Origin: G020353115 sp964389685
Lineage (GTDB): Bacteria > Bacteroidota > Bacteroidia > Bacteroidales > VadinHA17
NCBI GenBank assembly: GCA_964389685.1
Contig: CAYMFM010000102.1
Location: forward strand, 1 to 11,307
Direction of reading: 5' to 3'
DNA: 11,307 bases
A model generated the notes under the pieces. It had not been told where the DNA came from, did no database searches, and was given only the letters and a program-made list of their open reading frames with translations. The position numbers and the translations under genes are program-made. Shown in pieces: positions 4,531 through 11,307 of this stretch (positions are counted from its first letter, which is position 1; every line of letters starts with the position of its first letter).

Positions 4531-7500
4531 TTAAAATTCAGGAAATCTGCCCGGCGTCCAGGCAATACCGGCTCTTTCAAGTTCGGCTTCAAGGGCTTCA
4601 AGATCATTGCGGATCTGGTTCACTCTGGCATGAACCTCAACAAACTCATCCTGAATGATATCATATGCATCGATTGAGTTTTGTGTCAGGTAATTGAACG
4701 ATCTTGAACTCATTGCCCAAACCCGGCTCATCAGGCTGGTTGGTGGATTTTCATTCCGGCTACTGATGGTACGGTCACCATTAAAGACCAGTAACACAGC
4801 ATCCAGTTCCTTTTTCAGATCAGTCGCCCTGGCCATCCATTCCGGGTTTGAATCAGGAGTAGTGAACAGTACCTGTCTGATACTGGCCACACGGGTTACA
4901 TACTCGTTTGTAGCAAAAAGTGTACCCTGAACTTTTGCGGAAAGTGTAGCTGCTTTTTTCTGGAATTCAACAATTTCTTTCCTGCTCTCATCGGACACCG
5001 GTATGGCTGAATTGTTCAGAGGAACCACCTTGAATTCAACCGGTCCAGCCAGTTCGGTGGTTTCACCGCGGACATTTTTAGACAGTGAAACCTGGTAGGT
5101 TCCGGGAAGGACATGGAAACCCCCTCCGCCTCCTCCGCCATAACGTCTGCTTCCGCCTCCTCTGCCCATCGGATTAAACTCCTGGGTGTTAACAGGACGC
5201 GGTACCTGGCAGGAGAGGTTCCAGGTTATCCGGCTAATTCCCTTTCCTGCTCTTTGTGTAAGCCGGTTAACCACGTTGCCCTCCATATCTTTAATGGTAA
5301 CTATCAGGTAGGAAGGTTCCTCGTTGTCTTCAGCCCTCAGTTCTTCCCAGCTGGGATAGGGAACCGGTTTCCCCGCTTTGATAAGCTCCCTTTCTTTCCT
5401 TTCCCGTTCCTGCTTCAGGGTAGATATCCCATCTTTCAGGTAGCAGGTAAAGGTTGCGCCATAGGCCGGGTTCTCAGCCGCGAAGTGGGTTGATCCCTGG
5501 CTGTCTGCCCCTCTCTTCTGCACAAACATCAAGGCATCCTTAACCGGAAAAATCGCTGCATCTTTCTTCAGGATATTGGGTGTGAAATTGCGTAGTGGTG
5601 CATAATCGTCAAGTATATAAAATCCCCTGCCGAATGTAGCGATCACCAGATCGACTTCCCTGTCCTGGGTAACAATGTGCCTGACCGGTATGGTGGGTAA
5701 TCCCGATTTTAGCTGAACCCATTCCTTTCCACCATCGATTGAGGCAAAGATTCCAAATTCGGTGCCGGCAAAGAGCAGGTTCTCCTTTTCCTTATCCTGT
5801 GCAATACAATGAACTGTGCCATTTTCCGGGAGGTTATTGGAGATGGATGTCCAGGTCACTCCTTTATCGGTACTCTTCAGAAGGTAGGGTTTGAAATCGT
5901 CTCTTTTGCGGTTATCGAAAGATGCATATACAACATTCGGATCATGGCGGGATGCCAGGAGATGACTGATGTAGGTCATCTCCGGGATGCCTGGAAAGGA
6001 GGCAATTTTTCTCCATGCCTCGCCGGCATTCTCGGTAACCTGTATCAGTCCATCGTCTGTGCCGACATAGATCAGGTCCTCCTGGACAGATGATTCATCA
6101 AGGGCAACAATGGTTCCAAAGAGGGAGGTGGAGGCATTTTTTGCCACGGCATCCACACTCCAGACTTTACCCATTACAGGCAACGTGTTCCTGTCAATCT
6201 GGCGGGTCAGATCATCACTGATCACTTTCCAGGTATCTCCCCGGTCGTCACTTCTGAACAGTTTGTTCGCGGCAAAATAGATCCTGGTGTGTGAATGGGG
6301 GCTGACAATGAGGGGGGCATTCCAGTTCCATTTATAGGTGTATTCCCCTTTTCTTGGTTCGGGCTGAATGCCAATACTTTCCCCGGTCTTCTTGTCATAT
6401 CGTACCAATCCGCCGTACTGGGATTCTGCATAAATGATATTGGGATCAGTTGGGTCGACCTGTGACCAGAATCCATCGCCACCATTGGTAACGAACCAGT
6501 CATCATTCACTACTCCAAGTGAACTGGTGTTCCTCGATGGTCCCCCCATGCTGTTGTTGTCCTGGGTCCCTCCATAAACATTATAGAACGGATAATCGTT
6601 ATCGATGGCAACACGGTAAAACTGGGTAACGGGCAGGTTGCATTTGAAGATATAGTTTTCACCATCATCATAGGTTTCATAGATACCTCCATCTCCTCCG
6701 ATCATGAAGTGCCGGGTATCATCCGGATCAATCCATAGTGCATGATCATCCACATGTCTGTTGTTGAGCCCAACTCCTTTCCAGGTTCTTCCACCATCGA
6801 CTGTTACCTGTGTTCGCGTTTCAACGGAATAGACCTTGTCCACATCCTTCGGATCGCAAAAAATTTCGTTATAATATTGTGGGCTGCCCGCTACATGGGA
6901 ACTCATTTTCTGCCATGTTGCACCGCGATTTATAGTACGGAAGAAACCACCGCTCTCACCGGCCGCTTCAATAATGGCATAGACATAATCCGGGTTAACC
7001 GGGGAAATCGCCAATCCGATCGCTCCGATATCTCCTCCGGGGAGACCCGATTTCAATTGTTCCCATGTTTTTCCCCCATCGGTTGTTTTGTAAATGGCCG
7101 ATTCCGGACCGCCGTCGATTTTTGTAAACACATGGCGTCTCCGCTGATGAGCGGCAGCATAAATAACATTGGGGTCTCTCGGGTCCATGACGATATCACT
7201 TACTCCGGTATGTTCACTGATGGTAAGCACGGCTTCCCATGTTTTTCCCCCATCGGTCGTTTTGTACAAACCGCGCTCGCCTCCAGGTCCCCATACAGAT
7301 CCTTCAGCAGCCACATAGACGATATCGGAATTGGTTGGATCAACAATGATCTCACCAATGTGCTGCGAAGTTTTTAACCCCATGTTTTTCCAGGATCTTC
7401 CTCCATCGATCGATTTGTACACGCCATCTCCGTACCCGAGAGCACGCTGACTGTTGTTTTCACCGGTCCCTGCCCACACCACATAATGATTATTGGGATC

Positions 7501-7842
7501 AATGACAACACAGCCAATGGAATAGGATCCGTAATTATCAAAAACCGGGGACCATGTTGTGCCGTTATTCACCGTTTTCCAGATATGCCCGGATGCAACG
7601 GCGACATAATACTCACTGTGATTGTCCGGGTTAACGGCAAAATCACCGATTCTGCCCGAGGTGAATGCTGGTCCGATGCTCCTGAACCTTAACCCGGAAA
7701 AAGTAGATGAGGAGAGCGTGCTCTTTGCAGCAGGCTCCTCTTTTTTTCGTTGTGCTTCAAGTGTTGTTGAAGCAAGTAAGAATAACATTGCCAGGAGGAT
7801 GCTGTATATTGCAACCCTCCGGCTGTGTGAATAAATTTTCAT
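4531..7842 (-). CDS. Secreted Asp-box / VPS10 (sortilin)-like beta-propeller protein
   Basis: This 1103-residue exported protein has a basic start and signal peptide (about 1-30, ending TTLEA/Q). A long beta-propeller region (about 50-745) follows, carrying Asp-box motifs (SxDxGxTW type) at about 89-97, 143-151, 194-202, 252-260, 302-310, 346-354, 389-397 (degenerate), 530-538, 602-610 (degenerate), 656-664 and 700-708. Such repeats occur in sialidases, sortilin/VPS10 and photosystem-assembly factors, and databases often label proteins like this 'glycosyl hydrolase', but no sialidase Arg triad or FRIP motif is apparent. A beta-rich domain (about 750-890), a glycine-rich linker (893-908) and a strand segment ending in PGTYQVSL follow, then a charged helical C-terminus (about 950-1095). 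There is no T9SS sorting domain, so the periplasm or another export route is likely. The gene is a single unit with its own terminator. No convincing promoter was seen in its leader (7843-7952), which holds a perfect 7-bp hairpin at 7883-7900. The substrate or ligand is unknown. Confidence 0.88.
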   Translation of the reverse strand: MKIYSHSRRVAIYSILLAMLFLLASTTLEAQRKKEEPAAKSTLSSSTFSGLRFRSIGPAFTSGRIGDFAVNPDNHSEYYVAVASGHIWKTVNNGTTWSPVFDNYGSYSIGCVVIDPNNHYVVWAGTGENNSQRALGYGDGVYKSIDGGRSWKNMGLKTSQHIGEIIVDPTNSDIVYVAAEGSVWGPGGERGLYKTTDGGKTWEAVLTISEHTGVSDIVMDPRDPNVIYAAAHQRRRHVFTKIDGGPESAIYKTTDGGKTWEQLKSGLPGGDIGAIGLAISPVNPDYVYAIIEAAGESGGFFRTINRGATWQKMSSHVAGSPQYYNEIFCDPKDVDKVYSVETRTQVTVDGGRTWKGVGLNNRHVDDHALWIDPDDTRHFMIGGDGGIYETYDDGENYIFKCNLPVTQFYRVAIDNDYPFYNVYGGTQDNNSMGGPSRNTSSLGVVNDDWFVTNGGDGFWSQVDPTDPNIIYAESQYGGLVRYDKKTGESIGIQPEPRKGEYTYKWNWNAPLIVSPHSHTRIYFAANKLFRSDDRGDTWKVISDDLTRQIDRNTLPVMGKVWSVDAVAKNASTSLFGTIVALDESSVQEDLIYVGTDDGLIQVTENAGEAWRKIASFPGIPEMTYISHLLASRHDPNVVYASFDNRKRDDFKPYLLKSTDKGVTWTSISNNLPENGTVHCIAQDKEKENLLFAGTEFGIFASIDGGKEWVQLKSGLPTIPVRHIVTQDREVDLVIATFGRGFYILDDYAPLRNFTPNILKKDAAIFPVKDALMFVQKRGADSQGSTHFAAENPAYGATFTCYLKDGISTLKQERERKERELIKAGKPVPYPSWEELRAEDNEEPSYLIVTIKDMEGNVVNRLTQRAGKGISRITWNLSCQVPRPVNTQEFNPMGRGGGSRRYGGGGGGGFHVLPGTYQVSLSKNVRGETTELAGPVEFKVVPLNNSAIPVSDESRKEIVEFQKKAATLSAKVQGTLFATNEYVTRVASIRQVLFTTPDSNPEWMARATDLKKELDAVLLVFNGDRTISSRNENPPTSLMSRVWAMSSRSFNYLTQNSIDAYDIIQDEFVEVHARVNQIRNDLEALEAELERAGIAWTPGRFPEF

Positions 7843-7952
7843 AGCGATTCTTTTTTTAAGTTTATTTTGATGACAAGATAGGAATCTTTACAGAAAGATT
7901 ATATGTCAGGCAACACACGAAATGGTACTTGACACTGCCTGCAATGAATGAA

Positions 7953-8000
7953 AAGGGCTGTTTCAAAAGCCCTTGCAGACATGCTTCTGAAACAGCCCTT
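7953..8000 (-). terminator. Intrinsic terminator of the T9SS-protein gene, with alternative inner hairpin
   Basis: A perfect 13-bp stem (7953-7965/7988-8000, arm AAGGGCTGTTTCA) lies 48 bases past the stop of the upstream minus-strand gene and is followed on the minus strand by TTTTC. The left arm can instead pair with AGCCCTT at 7968-7974, giving a mutually exclusive 7-bp hairpin. The loop holds AGACATGC (7977-7984), three bases before the right arm, exactly as in the terminator at 2022-2057. Confidence 0.7.
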
Positions 8001-8048
8001 AAGTTTGCATCATCTCAGTCAAACAGACCCGGCGGTAGGTGAACCGGA

Positions 8049-10784
8049 TCAGTTGATCAGGATCTTTTTGAACTTCATCTGTTCTCCGTCGGTGACCCGG
8101 ATAAAATACAAACCCGAAGGCATGCTGGAAATATCAACCGGTTCATCCTTGGATGAAGATACCTGGATGCGATCCCTGTAAACGATCTGCCCCTGGATGT
8201 TCATGATCTCAACATCAACCAGTTTCCCTTCTTCAATACCCAGTCTGAGCATGAATTTGCCGTTATTCGGGTTGGGATAAACGTCTATGAACGAACCGTT
8301 CTCAACTTCTTTTATGGAAGAGGGTTCATCCACAGTCGTGAAGGTGAAACTACTCAATGAAGTGGCATTATCAGAGACATCTTCAACCGGAGCAATGGCA
8401 ACGTAATACACCTGGGTATAACTCAGATCGGCATCCGGTGTAATCGTAATCACTAGCTTACCCGCATCAATTGTGGCGGTAAATGCTACATCGGCACCTG
8501 CATCATCGGTTTCCTTAAATGTAATTAGCGCAGCAACATTTACATCGGTAATTTCACTGTCGTCGGTATTCCGTATTGCTTCATCAAATGTAATGGTAAT
8601 GGTTGCATCCACTGCCACATCCGTTGCCGCATTTTCCGGGACAGTTGTAATGGTCGGTGCGACCTGGTCAGAAACCGCAGTAAAGGTTAAGCTGGAAGCT
8701 GTCATGGCATTGTCACTGGCATCTTCAACCGAAGCAATTTCGACATAATAGACCTGCAGGTAGTCAAAACTGGCATCCGGTACGATGGTTATGACTTTCT
8801 TCTCAGCATCGATGGTTGCCGTAAATGCAACATCAGCGCCTGCATCATCGGTCTTCTTGAATGTAATGAGCGTGGCAACGTTTGCATCGGAAATTTCACT
8901 GTCATCAATGTTCCGGATTGGTTCATTGAATGTAATTACAACGGATGCATCGATGGCAACATCCACATCGGTGTCAGCCGGTACGCTGGTGAAGGTTGGG
9001 GCAGTCAGGTCAACAATATCATCCGCAGATCGTGGTAAAATTTTATCATCTCCATATTCTTCATGCCCGATCCCGGTGACACCGATTGTCTCATTAAGTG
9101 TGGATGTGTAAGCATATATCTTAGGACCAACGATTAGATCGCCTGATCCGTCATTGATGATGAATTCTCCGTACCCCGCATCATCATTTACCACGGTAGC
9201 ACTGACAATTTTAACCAGCACCGCCTCGTATTCTTCATTGTAGGTCCCAGTAGTGATTACTGTTGCTTCAGGGAGGGGGTTCCCGGAGGTGTTGACCACC
9301 AGGTTTGATACGGTGTGCAATTCCGTTTCGCTGCTTCCCGAAGAGAGGTACTCAGTAACATCAGCATCCAGGGTGACATTATCACCAACATCGATCAGGT
9401 CAACAGCATCGTAGTCATAACCCATGATCCCGTTCCATGCTCCGGCTCCGTCCTGCAACCAGAAATTACCCTCGTCAATGGCAGTCACCACACCGGTAAT
9501 TTGAACTCTTTGCCCGGCATAGTCACTTGCTTCACCAACCGTCATGGTGGATTGAATGTCGTATATGGTTGGCCTGGCAATCAGGGTAAAGATTGGACTT
9601 TCATCAAAAACCGTCGGATCGCCTGCATCAATAACCCGGATTTTATACTCATCGCTGTACCAGGCATCCGCAGGGATGGTAAGGGTTTCACTTCCATCGG
9701 ATGGTGTATTGATAACCTGTGGAACCCATACCTGGTCATAGGGATCCCATGCATCAATGTTCACGGTGGTCACATTGGCTGAATACCATTCGACGGTAGC
9801 CTGGTCCCCGGCATAATAGGTTTCTCCGCCCATAGGGACTTCGACATAAATCTCTTTGCCGGTTGCATCAATGGTGGTAAAGGTGATGCTTTCGCCCGTG
9901 GTTGCATTATCCTGGATATCTTCAACCGGTGCAATGGCTACAAAGTATACCTGGTCGTTTGTCAGGCGAGCATCCGGTACAAGGGTGATTACTTTTTTTA
10001 CCACATCAATGCTTGCCGTAAAAGCAACATCGGTACCGGAAATATCGGTTTCTTTAAAAACCAGTAAACTCCCGACATTGCCATCGGTAATTTCTGAGTT
10101 ATCGATATTTCGGATGGCTTCGTCAAAGGTAATGGTGATCACAGTGTTTACATAAACATCAGTAGCAGCATCTTCGGGATCGAAGGTAGCCACCGGGGGA
10201 TCTGTGTCTGGACCAGTCGACTCAAATGTTTGTCCTGAATTAATCGCCCCATGGGAACTTGTGGATGGTTCTGTCCAGGTAAAATCCGTATAAACCGAAC
10301 CAGTGCCTGTAAGCTGCAGGCTTTGCCCAACCGGTGTAGATGATGATTCCACAAAACCAATATCTACACTTGTCGATCCCGATGCAGGTCCTGAGGTTGC
10401 TGTAAAAGAACCTTCGTAGCTCAGAAACTGAACAACAACTCCCCCATCATCGACAAGAGCAATTCCATCGGGCGCCCCGTTTTGCAGACCCACTATCGCA
10501 AACCACAAAGTTCCAAACCCTGATTGCTGGTCGGGGATGGTACCGGAAAGGTCAGTTATATAATAGGTGGTACCCCCATTCCCATTATAGGGTACCAGCT
10601 GCCATCCGGTTAGATCAGTAGATGCAGGACCAGCTATTTCAACTCCTTCATCCGCATCAGTGCCATCATTATCATAATGGATCTCATTGATAAAAACCGT
10701 TTGGGATTGCCCAAAGAATGATACGAATAAGAACAAAGAACAAAAAATGAACACCTTTTGTAGTAGAATTTTTTTCATATGCAT
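8049..10784 (-). CDS. Large modular T9SS-exported surface protein (lamin-tail-like, Ig-like and OB-fold domains)
   Basis: This is a 911-residue secreted protein. It has a signal peptide (1-28). A lamin-tail-like domain (about 29-190, opening VFINEIHYDNDG with the GW of LTGWQL) follows, then an SbsA-type Ig-like domain (about 195-306) and a beta-sandwich beginning GGETYYAGDQATVEWY (319-402). Next come two tandem OB-fold-like modules (about 405-495 and 505-591) of the kind attached to secreted nucleases, and two more Ig-like domains (594-704 and 709-818) very similar to each other. A T9SS type A sorting domain ends the protein (about 833-911: VYPNPNNGKF, MNIQGQIVY, SGLYFIRV, KKILIN). The sorting domain predicts passage through the outer membrane by the type IX system and release or surface anchoring. 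No catalytic domain is visible, so adhesion or matrix binding is a reasonable but unproved role. The start may be either Met1 (10784) or Met3 (10778). No good promoter was found upstream. Confidence 0.92.
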   Translation of the reverse strand: MHMKKILLQKVFIFCSLFLFVSFFGQSQTVFINEIHYDNDGTDADEGVEIAGPASTDLTGWQLVPYNGNGGTTYYITDLSGTIPDQQSGFGTLWFAIVGLQNGAPDGIALVDDGGVVVQFLSYEGSFTATSGPASGSTSVDIGFVESSSTPVGQSLQLTGTGSVYTDFTWTEPSTSSHGAINSGQTFESTGPDTDPPVATFDPEDAATDVYVNTVITITFDEAIRNIDNSEITDGNVGSLLVFKETDISGTDVAFTASIDVVKKVITLVPDARLTNDQVYFVAIAPVEDIQDNATTGESITFTTIDATGKEIYVEVPMGGETYYAGDQATVEWYSANVTTVNIDAWDPYDQVWVPQVINTPSDGSETLTIPADAWYSDEYKIRVIDAGDPTVFDESPIFTLIARPTIYDIQSTMTVGEASDYAGQRVQITGVVTAIDEGNFWLQDGAGAWNGIMGYDYDAVDLIDVGDNVTLDADVTEYLSSGSSETELHTVSNLVVNTSGNPLPEATVITTGTYNEEYEAVLVKIVSATVVNDDAGYGEFIINDGSGDLIVGPKIYAYTSTLNETIGVTGIGHEEYGDDKILPRSADDIVDLTAPTFTSVPADTDVDVAIDASVVITFNEPIRNIDDSEISDANVATLITFKKTDDAGADVAFTATIDAEKKVITIVPDASFDYLQVYYVEIASVEDASDNAMTASSLTFTAVSDQVAPTITTVPENAATDVAVDATITITFDEAIRNTDDSEITDVNVAALITFKETDDAGADVAFTATIDAGKLVITITPDADLSYTQVYYVAIAPVEDVSDNATSLSSFTFTTVDEPSSIKEVENGSFIDVYPNPNNGKFMLRLGIEEGKLVDVEIMNIQGQIVYRDRIQVSSSKDEPVDISSMPSGLYFIRVTDGEQMKFKKILIN
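8331..9005 (-). repeat. Two tandem Ig-like repeats within the T9SS protein, with a third copy at 9867-10202
   Basis: Residues 594-704 (8673-9005) and 709-818 (8331-8660) are consecutive copies of a roughly 110-residue Ig-like module. Both contain DDAGADVAFTATID, a variant of ITFDEAIRN.DDSEI, and a QVYYV.IA.VED..DNA ending. A third, more diverged copy is at residues 195-306 (9867-10202). The similarity is visible at the DNA level for the inner pair, which suggests recent duplication or homogenisation. Confidence 0.8.
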
Positions 10785-11042
10785 AGAGTTTAGGTTAAGG
10801 AATAAAAATTCATTCGTATTAACAGAGGAACTAAAGGTAATGATTGTTGGAGGAAAATGGAAGGAAATGGGTGGGGTAAGTTTTTCAACGGAGCGGATTG
10901 TTAATAACGAATTTTGAACAGCAATAGTTTACTTCTTTGTTTTCAAACAGATAACCATACATGTTAGAAAACCGGTCGGATTCCCCTTGTTGAAAAGTAA
11001 CAATTTCGTAATATTGCGCTTTCAACCAAACAGAGCACAATC
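10785..11042. other. Divergent intergenic region
   Basis: These 258 bases separate the minus-strand T9SS gene from the plus-strand nitroreductase gene, so both promoters should lie here. For the T9SS gene, TACCTTTA on the minus strand near 10833-10840 is seven of eight to the -7 consensus, but has no matching -33 box. I see no gene, strong hairpin or repeat apart from the nitroreductase promoter listed separately. Confidence 0.5.
10986..11016 (+). promoter_or_regulatory. Possible promoter of the nitroreductase gene
   Basis: CTTG (10986-10989), 19 bp, then TAATATTG (11009-11016): three of four and seven of eight matches to the Bacteroidota boxes at the right spacing. Transcription would begin near 11023, about 20 bases before the ATG. 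The region is AT-rich, so a chance match is possible. Confidence 0.4.
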
Positions 11043-11307
11043 ATGATTGACACCCTCTTATCTCACCGTTCCATACGACAATATAAGTCCGATCCGATTG
11101 ATGATGGATTATTGGACCTACTGCTCGAAGCCGGTACCCGGGCATCCACCACCGGGAACATGCAGGTATACAGTATGATCGTTTCAAAGGATAAAGAAAT
11201 CAGAAAGCAGCTCTGGGAAGCGCATTTCAAGCAGGATATGGTGCTGCAGGCACCGGTGCACATTACCTTTTGTGCCGATTTCAACCGGTTCAACAGGTGG
11301 TGCAGGC
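11043..11307 (+). CDS. Nitroreductase family protein, NfsA/Frp flavin-reductase type (partial, runs off the window)
   Basis: The first 88 residues of a plus-strand gene are present, with no stop before the window ends. The family is that of FMN-dependent NAD(P)H oxidoreductases which reduce nitroaromatics, quinones or free flavin. The opening HRSIRQY (residues 8-14) is the FMN-phosphate-binding motif with Arg9, Ser10 and Arg12. ASTTGNMQVYSMIV (34-47) is the second conserved block, where Q41 and S44 sit as in NfsA/Frp proteins. APVHITFCADFNRFNRW (70-86) resembles the corresponding E. coli NfsA stretch with its FCADFNR. These features favour the NfsA/Frp branch over NfnB-like enzymes. Full-length members have about 240-250 residues, so roughly two thirds is missing. 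The ATG at 11043 fits the family's start. The physiological substrate is not deducible. Confidence 0.88.
   Translation, partial: MIDTLLSHRSIRQYKSDPIDDGLLDLLLEAGTRASTTGNMQVYSMIVSKDKEIRKQLWEAHFKQDMVLQAPVHITFCADFNRFNRWCR

Noticed and set aside
6742..7377. Plus-strand open frame of 211 codons.
   Set aside because: It lies antisense to the Asp-box protein gene, its translation has no recognisable motifs, and it follows the repeat structure of the opposite strand.
9315..9782. Plus-strand open frame of 155 codons.
   Set aside because: It is antisense to the T9SS protein gene, with no motif, promoter or plausible composition of its own.

Overview
The window looks like chromosomal DNA of a Bacteroidota (Bacteroidales-like) bacterium. 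The evidence is a protein with a C-terminal type IX secretion (T9SS) sorting domain, very small lipoproteins and outer-membrane proteins, and promoters of the Bacteroidota form (TTTG, about 19-20 bp, TAnnTTTG) rather than sigma70 -35/-10 boxes. Ribosome binding sites of the Shine-Dalgarno type are not evident.

Layout, left to right. Bases 1-265 hold no gene but fold almost completely into nested perfect stems: an 8-bp closing helix at 3-10/237-244 encloses three multi-way junctions and about ten helices. I could not assign it to a known family, and it is the most unusual item here. On the plus strand follow a MacB/FtsX-type ABC transporter permease (356-1597) and a SiaC-family (DUF1987) regulatory phosphoprotein (best start 1637). 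A hairpin terminator at 2022-2057 separates this pair from the convergent gapA (2114-3121, minus), which encodes glycolytic glyceraldehyde-3-phosphate dehydrogenase.

From 2114 to 10784 all genes are on the minus strand: gapA, a predicted outer-membrane beta-barrel protein (3245-4039), a 41-residue lipoprotein (4124-4249), a very large secreted Asp-box/VPS10-like beta-propeller protein (4531-7842), and a large modular T9SS-exported protein (8049-10784). Most have their own promoter or terminator, so this is a run of single-gene units rather than one operon. A plus-strand nitroreductase gene (NfsA/Frp type) starts at 11043 and runs off the window.

Functionally the window mixes housekeeping metabolism (gapA), envelope transport and regulation (permease, SiaC-like), and cell-surface or periplasmic proteins of unknown role. 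No defence system, CRISPR array, tRNA, rRNA or insertion sequence was seen. The two best candidates for something undescribed are the multi-branched element at the left edge and a terminator family whose two copies here share a loop motif.
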